Made by a program: the position numbers and the translations under genes. From Arthrobacter antibioticus (GTDB lineage Bacteria > Actinomycetota > Actinomycetes > Actinomycetales > Micrococcaceae): a stretch of 64,000 bases of DNA. The notes under the pieces are model-generated. The model saw only the letters and a program-made list of their open reading frames with translations, did not search any database and was not told where the DNA came from. The stretch's first letter is position 1. Every line of letters starts with the position of its first letter. Shown in pieces: positions 42,680-51,524 of this stretch. The DNA lies in assembly GCF_030063205.1 (NCBI RefSeq), contig NZ_JASISQ010000008.1, positions 23,423 to 87,422 on the forward strand, written 5' to 3'.

Positions 42680-44269
42680 ATGGCTACAAAAACCCCAGCA
42701 GAGTTGATCGCCGCCTTTCAAATCGGCTACACGTTCAGCGGTTCTTCCATCGCTCTCGGTGCAGCGATCGTGGACGGAGAAATCACCCCCGAGGCGCAGA
42801 TTTGTCTCCCATTAGCCATGATGAACAGGCACGGACTGGTAGCAGGCGCCACAGGAACGGGTAAAACCGTCACCTTGCACATGATTGCCGAACAACTCTC
42901 CACCGCTGGGGTCCCCGTTTTCATGGCCGATATCAAGGGCGATCTCACCGGCTTGGCCACAGCGGCTGAAGGCAACGAAAAGCTGACAGCCCGCACCCAA
43001 ACACTTGGCCAGCAATGGCAAGCTCAGGCCTTCCCGGTAGAATTCCTGGCACTTGGTGGCAACGGCAACGGCGTCCCGGTACGTGCAACTATCACCTCGT
43101 TTGGCCCCATCCTGCTTGCCCGTGTGCTTGAGCTCAATGAAACACAAGAGTCCAGTTTGCAACTTGTTTTCCACTACGCGGACATCAAAGAGCTTGAGCT
43201 ATACGATCTGAAAGACCTACGCGCAGTCATTACCTTCCTAACCTCGGATGAGGGCAAACCGGAACTGCATGACCTCGGAGGACTATCCAAGGCCACAGCG
43301 GGAGTGATCCTGCGCAAACTGATCACCCTTGAGGCCCAGGGCATGGAAGAGTTCTTCGGAATGCCTGAATTCGACACGGCAGAACTGTTGCGCAAAGCTC
43401 CGGATGGGCGCGGGGTCATTACCGCACTGGAGCTCCCCAGCATCCAGGACAAGCCCCTGCTGTTCTCCACTTTTCTGATGTGGCTCCTGGCGGACTTGTT
43501 CCGTGATCTGCCCGAGGTGGGCGATCTAGACAAGCCCAAACTCGTGTTCTTCTTTGACGAGGCGCACTTGCTGTTCAACGGTGCGAGCAAAGCATTTTTA
43601 AACGCCATCACTCAAACGGTCCGGCTGATCCGCTCCAAGGGTGTGGGGATCTTCTTTGTCACCCAAACGCCTAAAGACGTGCCATCAGATGTCCTGGCAC
43701 AGCTAGCCAACCGGATCCAGCATGCCTTGCGCGCCTTCACTCCCGAGGACGCCAAAGCACTCAAGGCCACAGTCTCAACTTTCCCTATAAATGACTACGA
43801 CCTGGCCGAGGTGCTCACCAACGCTGGAATCGGTGAGGCAGTTGTCACTGTCATGAATGAAAATGGCGCGCCCACACCTGTTGCTCTGACACGTTTGCGG
43901 GCCCCCGGGTCGGTGATGGGAGCCTGCTCAGCGGAAACACTCAAGGCCGTCATTGCGGCGTCCGCGCTTTTACCCACCTATGGAACCGCCGTCGACCCCA
44001 TTTCTGCTTACGAGAAACTACAGGCAGCTCCTGCAGCCGAGCCCGCACCGAAGACTGGCCCGGCGGCGGGTTCGCCACTTCCGCCACCACCTCCGGTGTC
44101 TCTTCCTGCGCCAAACAACGACGGCGGGATGGCCTCAGATGTCATGGACGTCTTGGGTGGGGCGCTGGGTGGTGGACTTAAAAGTATGGTCCGTTCCATG
44201 GGAAGCTCACTTGGCCGGAATCTGATGCGAGACATGTTTGGGACTGCTCCACGAAGGCGTCGTCGTTAG
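42680..44269 (+). CDS. DUF853 / HerA-like P-loop ATPase
   Basis: This 529-residue ATPase has Walker A GATGTGKT (residues 56-63), Walker B KLVFFFDEAHLLF and a FVTQTPKDVP sensor-type block. The DUF853 (YjgR) group is related to HerA/FtsK helicase-translocases, with no firmly assigned role. The last 80 residues are a proline- and glycine-rich tail ending in basic residues (APRRRRR), a possible DNA-contact end. A TACGCT hexamer 6 nt upstream suggests a leaderless message. Confidence 0.88.
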   Translation: MATKTPAELIAAFQIGYTFSGSSIALGAAIVDGEITPEAQICLPLAMMNRHGLVAGATGTGKTVTLHMIAEQLSTAGVPVFMADIKGDLTGLATAAEGNEKLTARTQTLGQQWQAQAFPVEFLALGGNGNGVPVRATITSFGPILLARVLELNETQESSLQLVFHYADIKELELYDLKDLRAVITFLTSDEGKPELHDLGGLSKATAGVILRKLITLEAQGMEEFFGMPEFDTAELLRKAPDGRGVITALELPSIQDKPLLFSTFLMWLLADLFRDLPEVGDLDKPKLVFFFDEAHLLFNGASKAFLNAITQTVRLIRSKGVGIFFVTQTPKDVPSDVLAQLANRIQHALRAFTPEDAKALKATVSTFPINDYDLAEVLTNAGIGEAVVTVMNENGAPTPVALTRLRAPGSVMGACSAETLKAVIAASALLPTYGTAVDPISAYEKLQAAPAAEPAPKTGPAAGSPLPPPPPVSLPAPNNDGGMASDVMDVLGGALGGGLKSMVRSMGSSLGRNLMRDMFGTAPRRRRR

Positions 44270-44357
44270 CGTACAACGAGGGGTAGATGACGCGCTGAGC
44301 ACCGAGAAGGAACCCCAGATTCAAGAGCCAGCACCTGAACCCGGTACAGTTGACGGG

Positions 44358-45344
44358 GTGAAGAACGGTACCCAGCTCGTCAAAATCGCAGCAACGTGGC
44401 TGCTCATATTTATGCTTGCAGTCGCCGCTTCAATCGTGACCATTGCAGTTGTCAACACCAACGACTTTGGTCCCGAAAAGTCCGTTGCCAATTATTTGTC
44501 GGCGCTTAAAGAAGGTGATGGGGCCAAGGCTCTTGGTCTTCTGAACGCCAAAGTACCCGCAGCGAATGCCGCAGTCCTGGACGGGGAAGCGCTGGCGTCC
44601 TCCCAAGAAGCAATGACGGACCTGATGATTGCTGACGCCGTGGATGGCCCTGACGAGAGCAAAATTGTGAGCGTCAGTTACACACTCAACAAAAAAGCTA
44701 TGAGCACCGATTTCAAGCTTACGCAGGGTCCCCAGCAATGGCTTTTCTTTAACAGCTGGGTCATGGTGCCGCGAACTCTGCCGGTAATAAACGCCTCAGT
44801 TGTCAACGCCAATCAAGCAATAATCAACGGCGTAGACGTCAATATGCCGGAGGGCAAAAACTCTTTCGCCGTGCTCTACCCCGGTAGCTATGAACTTGAA
44901 TACCGTTCCCCCCTCTTCGCAGCGCCTCCCGTTACACGCACTGTAAGCGCTCCGGGCGAGGCCATTCCTGCGGTAGGGCTCGCAACCGGGCCCACAAGTG
45001 ACCTTTTGGCGCAGGTAGGCGGTGCCATCGGTAAATATCTTGACACCTGTGCCGAGCAAGCAGTCTTGCTACCCACCGGATGCCCCATGAGTGCAGGCAC
45101 AAACAACCGGGTACTCTCCCCTGTGGAATGGTCCATCGTTGAGTATCCGGCCATCACAATCACGCCCTACGGCGGCCAGTGGATCATCCCACCGCTCAGC
45201 GTAAAAGCTCAGGTCCAGTATCAAGAACAGGACCTGTTCACCGGTCTCGTCTCCGAGGTCAAAGAGGTAGAAGACTTTGGTTTCACGGCCAAGCTGTCAA
45301 TCACGGGGACCGACGTTTCAGTTACCCCCGTTGTCAGCTACTAA
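44358..45344 (+). CDS. Membrane-anchored extracytoplasmic protein of unknown function
   Basis: I do not recognise a family. From GTG 44358 the protein has 328 residues: a short basic N-terminus, one membrane helix (TWLLIFMLAVAASIVTIAVV, about 10-29) and a large exported domain rich in beta-type sequence with two cysteines (TCAEQ and GCPMS) that could form a disulphide. TACAGT lies 7 nt before this GTG, which supports the start; the frame is open back to 44238, inside the upstream gene, adding up to 40 residues. A NTF2/DUF4878-like stress or secretion factor is possible. Confidence 0.65.
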   Translation: MKNGTQLVKIAATWLLIFMLAVAASIVTIAVVNTNDFGPEKSVANYLSALKEGDGAKALGLLNAKVPAANAAVLDGEALASSQEAMTDLMIADAVDGPDESKIVSVSYTLNKKAMSTDFKLTQGPQQWLFFNSWVMVPRTLPVINASVVNANQAIINGVDVNMPEGKNSFAVLYPGSYELEYRSPLFAAPPVTRTVSAPGEAIPAVGLATGPTSDLLAQVGGAIGKYLDTCAEQAVLLPTGCPMSAGTNNRVLSPVEWSIVEYPAITITPYGGQWIIPPLSVKAQVQYQEQDLFTGLVSEVKEVEDFGFTAKLSITGTDVSVTPVVSY

Positions 45345-45378
45345 GACTGACCACTCATTCGGCACCTGGATCCCGCCG

Positions 45379-47304
45379 CTAGATCCCACGCAGGTCCAGT
45401 GCCAGCTCGCTCGCCCCGTCAGCACTCATCAGAACTGGGATACCCCAATCTTGTTGGTAGAGGTGGCACGCTGCATGATCCGGGATCTCCCCGTTGGCAT
45501 CTTCGCCACCGTCACATGCCGCTGCACGCGCAGTGAAATGCAGGACACCTTCAGGCACGTCCGCTGATAGCACTAGGGTCCTGGAGAGACCCACCGACGT
45601 CCCCTCCCCCTCAAGCAGCAGTTCCGGCGGTGTCGAAGAGACCTTCAGCTGGGTGGGATCCCCCCACCGATCATCAAGTTTCTGCCCGGTCGGTGCGGAG
45701 AAATTGATTGTCAGGGCAAGTTCACCCGGGGCAATCCCAGTTTTGGGCCGCTGCGTCTGGGCAGCACCCTCATCCACCTGCAGAGCATTCTTTGGCAAAG
45801 GGAGCCTGACAAGCTGGTGTTTATTGGCTTCAACCACAATGAGCAGCGGTATCTCACCAGATTCATCAAGCAAAACATCACTGGGTTCAGCCAAGCCACG
45901 GGCCAAGGTGCTAACAGTCTTAGTAGCCGGGTCATAACGGCGGACAGCACCGTTATAGGTGTCCGCCACAGCTACTGAACCATCCGGCAGAACCGCAACG
46001 CCCAAAGGGTGCTGCAGGCGGGCCGCCGCGGCCTCGCCGTCCCGGAAGCCGAAGTCAAAAAGACCCTCGCCGATGACCGTCTCAACCAGCACGCCGCCGT
46101 CGTCCGTAAATTTCAGCACGCGCAGTGCAGAGGTTTCCGAATCCGCAACCCAGATGTTGCCTTGGGCGTCCTCAGTCAGGCCGGATGGTTGCGCAAACCA
46201 GGCCTGCTCCGCCGCGCCGTCGAGCAACCCTTCCAAACCGTTCCCAGCCACCACAGTGAGTGCACCGCTTGCCGGATCAAAATCGAAGATCTGGTGCGTG
46301 CCGGCCATGGCGATGACAATTGTTTTCAGCGTCGAGGAGTAAGCAACATCCCATGGTGATGACAGCGCCACGTCAAGGGGTGCTGTGCCAAGGTGGGTAT
46401 CGCTGATGGTTGCACCATCTGCTGCGACTCTGGCAGGTCCAGCGTCAAGGAGCCGCTGGACCCCGTTTCCGGCCAGCGTACGCACCTCTCCCGTCGCCAG
46501 TGATACCCCGCGCAGACGGTGGTTCACCGAATCGGCAACCACGACGTCGTAGCCCACTGCTGCTGCCACCTCACCCGGGAGCAGGGCAAGACCCTGAGGC
46601 TCGTTGAATTCTGCCTCTTGGGCCGATCCGTCCACGAAGCCCCGCTGGCCAGAGCCAATAGTACGAACCACTGTTGTCAGGTCAGGACCGGTCTCGACCA
46701 GTCGGTGATGACCTGTGTCGGAAACTAGAAAGTTCCCATCCGCCAGAGGCAGGACCTTGCCGGGGAAACGCAGGTCGCGAGAGACTGGCTCTGGTGCAAC
46801 ATAGGGACCGTCACCTCGGTGGAGCGTGCCTTTAGCCTCATGTTCGGCAATGAGTTCCGGAATAAATGAAGCCAGCCCGGCAGCATGACCCTCGCCCGAG
46901 AGGTGAGCAACAATGTAGCCCTCCGGGTCAACGACAACGAGCGTTGGCCACGCTCGGGCCGCGTATGCCTGCCATGTCAATAGTTCAGGATCATCGAGCA
47001 CTGGATGTTGGATATCGTAGCGCTCCACCGCAGAAGCCAACGCTACGGGGTCCGCTTCATGCTCAAATTTTGGCGAATGCACCCCCACGGTGACAAGGAC
47101 GTCCTTGTATTGCTCTTCTAGTGGGCGCAGTTCGTCAAGGACGTGCAAGCAGTTGATACAGCAAAATGTCCAAAAATCCAGGATGACAATCTTGCCGCGC
47201 AACATTTCCAAGTTCAGCTCTGCACCGCCGGTATTCAACCAGCCGCGACCTTCAAGTTCCGAAGCCCTGATGCGGACAGGGCTGGTTTTCATTGCGGAAT
47301 CCAC
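45379..47304 (-). CDS. Thioredoxin-like / NHL-repeat protein (NHLRC2-like)
   Basis: This 641-residue protein joins a thioredoxin fold (residues about 10-165) to a beta-propeller of NHL repeats (about 180-520) and a C-terminal beta domain, the architecture of NHLRC2. The redox centre is the unusual C48-C-I-N-C52. NHL blades show repeats such as GNFLVSDTGHHRL and DVVVADSVNHRLRG. There is no signal peptide, so it is cytoplasmic. The start is GTG 47304 behind AGGAG. The function of the bacterial proteins is not established; redox or protein-scaffold roles are plausible. Confidence 0.85.
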   Translation of the reverse strand: MDSAMKTSPVRIRASELEGRGWLNTGGAELNLEMLRGKIVILDFWTFCCINCLHVLDELRPLEEQYKDVLVTVGVHSPKFEHEADPVALASAVERYDIQHPVLDDPELLTWQAYAARAWPTLVVVDPEGYIVAHLSGEGHAAGLASFIPELIAEHEAKGTLHRGDGPYVAPEPVSRDLRFPGKVLPLADGNFLVSDTGHHRLVETGPDLTTVVRTIGSGQRGFVDGSAQEAEFNEPQGLALLPGEVAAAVGYDVVVADSVNHRLRGVSLATGEVRTLAGNGVQRLLDAGPARVAADGATISDTHLGTAPLDVALSSPWDVAYSSTLKTIVIAMAGTHQIFDFDPASGALTVVAGNGLEGLLDGAAEQAWFAQPSGLTEDAQGNIWVADSETSALRVLKFTDDGGVLVETVIGEGLFDFGFRDGEAAAARLQHPLGVAVLPDGSVAVADTYNGAVRRYDPATKTVSTLARGLAEPSDVLLDESGEIPLLIVVEANKHQLVRLPLPKNALQVDEGAAQTQRPKTGIAPGELALTINFSAPTGQKLDDRWGDPTQLKVSSTPPELLLEGEGTSVGLSRTLVLSADVPEGVLHFTARAAACDGGEDANGEIPDHAACHLYQQDWGIPVLMSADGASELALDLRGI

Positions 47305-47388
47305 TAGTACGTTTCTCCTTGCCTACCGGCCGGGGACCCCGGCTCACTTTCTCATGCTGCTATTGAACCTTGTGTTGCTTGTGTTTGC

Positions 47389-49614
47389 CTACTGGGACCT
47401 GCTGTTGTCCTTCGCACTGGCCTCTGGCTTTGTCTCGCTGCTCTTATGCTGCAGCCGATGAGGCATAGCCGGACCCCGGTGTGAGCTGTCCGTGACGGCG
47501 TCACGAGCGGCAAGTTGGGCAAACATGTCATTGTAAGCGCCCAGCTCGGCGTCCTTATTCCTGTCAGCGGCCCGATCCTTGCGTTTAGTTTCACGCGCAT
47601 CGGATTTGGACCACATATAGGCAACCCCCAATGCGATCAGCAAAGTGGGAAATTCCCCCACACCCCAGGCAATTCCACCGGCTGTCTGTTGGTCGATCAG
47701 TGCCGCATCACCCCAGGGCCTGCCCATGCTGCCGAAGTATTCACCCGAGAGCAGTGCGGTGGCCATCATCAAAGACACACCAAAGAAAGCATGGAAAGCC
47801 ATGGTGGCCAGCAGGAGCACCAGTCGCAGTGGGTAGGGCGCACGGAACGGCAAGGGGTCGGCGCCAATCATGCTCTGCACAAAGATGTAACCAGTGAGCG
47901 TGAAGTGAATGATCATTAACTCGTGGCCCACGTGATAACGCATAGCTAGATTGAATGCGGGCGAGTAGTAGAACAAAATCAGGCTGCCGGAGAAGTTCGC
48001 CGCAGCAAACAACGGGTGCGTGATGAGTTTGGAATATTTGGAATGCACAAGGACAAGAATCCACTCGCGCAGACCACGGGAACCATCGCGCCGGGGCACC
48101 AGGGCCTGCAAAGCCAGAGAGATCGGTGAGCCCAACGCCAAAAATAGCGGGGCCACCACCATCAACGCCATGTGCTCAACCATGTGCGCACTGAAAAGTA
48201 CAGCACCGTAAACTGCCGGTCCACCTGAGGTGATATAAACCAGGGACAGGAGCCCAACAAACCAAGAGATGCTGCGCAGCACAGACCATTTATTGCCCCG
48301 CTTGTAAAGCTTCACCATCCCAATGATGTATGCCGCTCCAGCCAACACGGCAAAGGCCACCCACAGCCAGTCCATGCGCCATTCGCTAAACCAACGGGAA
48401 AATTCAAGTTCTGGTGGCAGCGGATACCCGGTAAGGATCTGGGCAGGTGTGAGAGCTTCTTGCGCGAGTTCTCGTGACTGAGGCGGTGCCGAGCGGCTCA
48501 GCCCCACGGCCAGCCCGCTAACAATGCCCATAATCAGCAGTTCCACGAAGATCAGCTGCCACAGCAACCGCCGTGTGTTTGCCGTGCCGTTGTTGCGTTC
48601 GCCACCGGCCAGTCGAGGAATAACCCATTCACGGTGCATCCAGCCAATAACACCAAGGACAATGGTGGCAGCCGATTTTGCCAAAATCAGCTGACCGTAG
48701 GAGGAGTAAAAGAGGTCATGCCAATTGGTGATGCGGATGGCCGCGTTGATGACCCCGGACCCTGCCACGGCAACAAAGGCAAAGATCGCCAGGGCGGAAA
48801 AGCGTTTGAGTGTCTGGGCTGTGATTTCACCCAACACTCCGGAGACAACCACCAAGACAATGATGCCCCCCACCCACAGCGAGGCACCGGTGATGTGTAG
48901 GAAGAGCGAGTTTACCGCACCCTTGTGGTCGGCACTGGAAGCCGAGTGACCAATCAAGGCCTGCGGAACGAACGAGAGAATGGCTAGCACAAGGGGTACG
49001 GCCAACGCGCTGATGTTGCGCAGACCAATCACCATGGTGGTGACAACTGCCGCCGCAATAGTGATCAGCAACCACGCCTGCCCCACGGGCAGCTCAGTCA
49101 TGAAGAACACCAACATATTGGTGTATTCATTGGATCCAGATAGCGCGAGTCCGGAAATACTTGAATATGTCAGCACGAGAACTGCAATAGAGGACACTGT
49201 CCATACGCCACCGGCAACCATGGCCAGCGTCATTACGCGCGTGAAGGCGGGGTGTTCCGGCACTTGCGTCCGTTTTGCAGAATCCTCTTTGATCCTGCCC
49301 GTATGCGGGCGGTGAGCGTGGAGGTCTTTGGGCAAGATCACCACTGCGAAGATCAGCGCACCAATGACAGCTGAAAGAGACAAATCGTGAATGGTGGTGG
49401 CAATGGGAAGCCCCCACCGGGTAAACGCGCCAGGGTCGGCAAGTTGGGCTACAGCCGCTGCACCGGTCCACATCAGGGACGCAACAACCGCGGCCATCGC
49501 GAACGCCAATCCGAGCCACCACCAACGGCTACGAATACCGTCAGCGAAGGTGCCCCCGTGTGAAGCGGGTGCAGGGCGGATTGACGTGGCTTGAGCAGAA
49601 TCTACGGGGGGCAC
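47389..49614 (-). CDS. CopD domain fused to CtaG-type cytochrome c oxidase assembly protein
   Basis: This 741-residue membrane protein has about 14 helices. The first half resembles CopD copper-uptake proteins (TTIHDLSLSAVIGALIFAV; FLHITGASLWVGGIIVLV). The second half is a CtaG/caa3-assembly domain (FSAHMVEHMALMVVAPLFLALG; YHVGHELMIIHFTLTGYIF) with conserved histidines. It probably brings copper across the membrane and loads cytochrome oxidase. GTG 49614 with AGGAG is preferred to a TTG at 49632. The charged C-terminus is cytoplasmic. Confidence 0.88.
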   Translation of the reverse strand: MPPVDSAQATSIRPAPASHGGTFADGIRSRWWWLGLAFAMAAVVASLMWTGAAAVAQLADPGAFTRWGLPIATTIHDLSLSAVIGALIFAVVILPKDLHAHRPHTGRIKEDSAKRTQVPEHPAFTRVMTLAMVAGGVWTVSSIAVLVLTYSSISGLALSGSNEYTNMLVFFMTELPVGQAWLLITIAAAVVTTMVIGLRNISALAVPLVLAILSFVPQALIGHSASSADHKGAVNSLFLHITGASLWVGGIIVLVVVSGVLGEITAQTLKRFSALAIFAFVAVAGSGVINAAIRITNWHDLFYSSYGQLILAKSAATIVLGVIGWMHREWVIPRLAGGERNNGTANTRRLLWQLIFVELLIMGIVSGLAVGLSRSAPPQSRELAQEALTPAQILTGYPLPPELEFSRWFSEWRMDWLWVAFAVLAGAAYIIGMVKLYKRGNKWSVLRSISWFVGLLSLVYITSGGPAVYGAVLFSAHMVEHMALMVVAPLFLALGSPISLALQALVPRRDGSRGLREWILVLVHSKYSKLITHPLFAAANFSGSLILFYYSPAFNLAMRYHVGHELMIIHFTLTGYIFVQSMIGADPLPFRAPYPLRLVLLLATMAFHAFFGVSLMMATALLSGEYFGSMGRPWGDAALIDQQTAGGIAWGVGEFPTLLIALGVAYMWSKSDARETKRKDRAADRNKDAELGAYNDMFAQLAARDAVTDSSHRGPAMPHRLQHKSSETKPEASAKDNSRSQ

Positions 49615-49695
49615 ACTCCCATTCTCCTGCAACTGGGGAACATAGTGCGAATCAGGCAGTTCTCAGGAAGTGGTGAGTGCACCTTTTTCAAGCCT

Positions 49696-49755
49696 GGGGG
49701 TGGATAATACTTTTCGCCCCTGGTGGACATGGTGCGAAAAGTATTATCCACCCCC
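49696..49755. repeat. 22-bp perfect inverted repeat between CopD-CtaG gene and HU
   Basis: Arms 49696-49717 and 49734-49755 pair perfectly around a 16-nt loop. It lies about 80 bp upstream of the CopD-CtaG start and beyond the HU terminator, so it may insulate the two minus-strand units. There is no T-run. Confidence 0.8.
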
Positions 49756-49777
49756 GAGCCTAACTAGGTGAGGGTTA

Positions 49778-49821
49778 AATAGGTGAGGGCGGCCAGCAAA
49801 TGCCGGCCGCCCTCACCTATT
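49778..49821 (-). terminator. Terminator of the HU gene
   Basis: A 17-bp perfect stem (49778-49794 with 49805-49821) begins 12 nt after the HU stop on the minus strand. A short ATTTAA follows rather than a long T-run. Confidence 0.8.
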
Positions 49822-49833
49822 GCAGTGAAGAAA

Positions 49834-50115
49834 TTACTTCTTGACAGCAGCCTTCAGCTTGGAGCCAGCGGACAGCTTGACGCTGTGGCCTGCCGCAATC
49901 TGGATGGTCTCGCCGGTCTGCGGGTTGCGGCCTGTGCGAGCTGCACGGTCTGTGCGCTCGATCGAGAGCCAGCCCGGGATGGTGATCTTTTCGCCGGCTG
50001 CAACGGAGCTCTCGAATACTGAGAAGAGTGCATCCAGTACGCCGTTTACTGCTGTCTGGCTGGTCTCAGCCTTTGCTGCAACTTCAGCAACCAGTTCGCT
50101 ACGATTCTTAGCCAT
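49834..50115 (-). CDS. hup: HU-family nucleoid DNA-binding protein
   Basis: This 93-residue histone-like protein has the HU/IHF fold, with MAKNRSELVAEVAAKAETSQ, the DNA-binding beta-arm ARTGRNPQTGETIQIAAGHS (about residues 59-78) and a lysine-rich end (AAVKK). It lacks the long Lys/Ala tail of mycobacterial HupB. AGGAGG precedes the ATG, and a good promoter lies upstream. It is monocistronic with its own terminator. Confidence 0.95.
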   Translation of the reverse strand: MAKNRSELVAEVAAKAETSQTAVNGVLDALFSVFESSVAAGEKITIPGWLSIERTDRAARTGRNPQTGETIQIAAGHSVKLSAGSKLKAAVKK

Positions 50116-50137
50116 GTTTGTCCTCCTGGACGTAAAG

Positions 50138-50167
50138 TAAATCCAATTCCACGCGGTTGCGTGTCAA
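50138..50167 (-). promoter_or_regulatory. Predicted HU promoter
   Basis: On the minus strand a perfect TTGACA (50167-50162) is followed after 18 nt by GATTTA (50143-50138); alternative -10 hexamers overlap. The rest of the 316-bp gap up to 50431 is AT-richer and shows only the rpsN terminator. Confidence 0.6.
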
Positions 50168-50388
50168 CCACTGCTAGCGAACTTACCAGTTATTCCGCGG
50201 GATTCCGGTAAATTTCGGTATTTTGCGGCGTTTTCTGGGTCAATTTCCCCGGAATCTAGGCATATTTCGCTCTCAGCCAACTACTCTGTCCGTGATTTGT
50301 CCCCGCTTAGGGGCCTATGGTGCAACCCTCACGGCTGTGACCGTGGTGGCGGAGGGGTGACCAGCAAAAGTAAGAAGGGCAGCAAAAA

Positions 50389-50416
50389 AGGGCGGTGACC
50401 CGAAGGTCACCGCCCT
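50389..50416 (-). terminator. Intrinsic terminator of rpmB-rpmG-rpsN
   Basis: On the minus strand a 12-bp stem (50416-50405 with 50400-50389) with a TTCG tetraloop is followed by TTTTTT, a classical rho-independent terminator 15 nt after the rpsN stop. Confidence 0.95.
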
Positions 50417-50431
50417 AATTAGAACTGGGTA

Positions 50432-50737
50432 TTACCAGCTGGACTTCTTGATGCCGGGCAATTCGCCAGCGTGCGCCATCTTGCGGAAGCGTACACGGGA
50501 GATGCCGAACTTCTGGAGCGTTCCACGGGGACGGCCGTCAATGGCGTCGCGGTTACGAACACGTACCGGCGATGCATTGCGCGGGAGCTTCTGCAGACCC
50601 AGGCGGGCCGCTTCGCGCTCTTCGTCGGTGGAGGTCGGGCTAACGAGGGCCTTCTTCAGGGCGAGACGCTTCTCGGCGTAACGCTCTACGATGACCTTGC
50701 GCTGCTCGTTCTTCGCGATCATGGACTTCTTAGCCAT
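50432..50737 (-). CDS. rpsN: 30S ribosomal protein S14 (zinc-independent form)
   Basis: This 101-residue S14 has the C-terminal [20 protein letters not shown] and [11 protein letters not shown] that define the family. It is the longer form with no CxxC zinc ribbon. The start [14 protein letters not shown] at 50737 is used; a longer frame would enter rpmG. It is last in the rpmB-rpmG-rpsN operon. Confidence 0.95.
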   Translation of the reverse strand: MAKKSMIAKNEQRKVIVERYAEKRLALKKALVSPTSTDEEREAARLGLQKLPRNASPVRVRNRDAIDGRPRGTLQKFGISRVRFRKMAHAGELPGIKKSSW

Positions 50738-50741
50738 AGTC

Positions 50742-50909
50742 TTAGCGCTCCTCTCGGAATTCAACGTGCTGACGGATCTTGGGATCATACTTTTTCAGAA
50801 CCAAACGGTCCGGAGTGTTACGACGGTTCTTGCGGGTTACGTAAGTAAACCCGGTGCCCGCGGTGCTCTTCAGCTTGATGATCGGACGTACGTCCTTGTC
50901 TTTTGCCAC
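50742..50909 (-). CDS. rpmG: 50S ribosomal protein L33 (cysteine-free form)
   Basis: A 55-codon frame from GTG 50909 to TAA 50742 reads [19 protein letters not shown], then [15 protein letters not shown] and HVEFREER, a standard L33. It has no cysteines, so it is the zinc-independent version. The GTG overlaps the rpmB TAG by one base, and 4 nt separate its stop from rpsN. Confidence 0.93.
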   Translation of the reverse strand: MAKDKDVRPIIKLKSTAGTGFTYVTRKNRRNTPDRLVLKKYDPKIRQHVEFREER

Positions 50910-51145
50910 TAGAGCTTCACCCCACGAGCGAGAATTTCTGCGACGACGGCGTCAATACCGCGCACGTCGATGGTCTTGATGCCCTTGACGGATAGCTGCA
51001 ACGTAACGTTGCGGCGCAAGGACGGTACCCAGTAGCGCTTCTTCTGGATATTCGGATCGAACCGACGCTTGTTGCGGCGGTGCGAGTGCGAAATGCTATG
51101 TCCAAAGCCCGGCTCGGCTCCGGTCACCTGGCAGTGTGCTGCCAT
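50909..51145 (-). CDS. rpmB: 50S ribosomal protein L28
   Basis: This 78-residue L28 starts [20 protein letters not shown] and continues [18 protein letters not shown], the conserved core. A single cysteine means no zinc-ribbon. ATG 51145 is preferred, with TTTAGGAG upstream. It is first in the rpmB-rpmG-rpsN operon, a set known in mycobacteria as part of the Zur regulon, although no convincing Zur box is seen here. Confidence 0.95.
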   Translation of the reverse strand: MAAHCQVTGAEPGFGHSISHSHRRNKRRFDPNIQKKRYWVPSLRRNVTLQLSVKGIKTIDVRGIDAVVAEILARGVKL

Positions 51146-51524
51146 GATCACTCCTAAAAAATGAATGGAAACGGTTCACTGGTGTAAACCGTGCGAAGAG
51201 GCAGCGTCCGCCCTTGGACAGCATGATTCCCCACCGTCATTTCCATGATGAGAAGGAACTTGGCTGTCCGGAGAATACCCGAATGCACGCAACTTGAGCC
51301 CCTAACTACCGGCCAACGGGAGGATAATCACCGCAAACCGGAGCAATTGCACACGCTCCGCGCTACCTAGCGCTAACCCAGTCTAGTTGCAAACGGGGTA
51401 ATTGTACTAATTGACATATCACGCCTTTGAGTGAACAAGGCTCAACAGCAGCCCCGGCACGGTCACAACTTTCACGCGGAGCCTTATACGGGCCTTTATA
51501 TGAGCCTTATCGTAGGACCGGTAG
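51146..51524. other. Intergenic region upstream of rpmB
   Basis: This 379-bp stretch separates the rpmB start from the SGNH hydrolase 3' end. It holds the rpmB leader with a small inverted repeat (ACGGTT and AACCGT near 51170-51191) and an element near 51236-51250 with TCAT/ATGA symmetry. No gene, RNA gene or strong promoter could be supported. Confidence 0.5.

Noticed and set aside
51236..51250. Possible Zur box upstream of rpmB
   Set aside because: Only one half (ATGGAAATGA on the minus strand) resembles the actinobacterial Zur consensus; the other half does not match.
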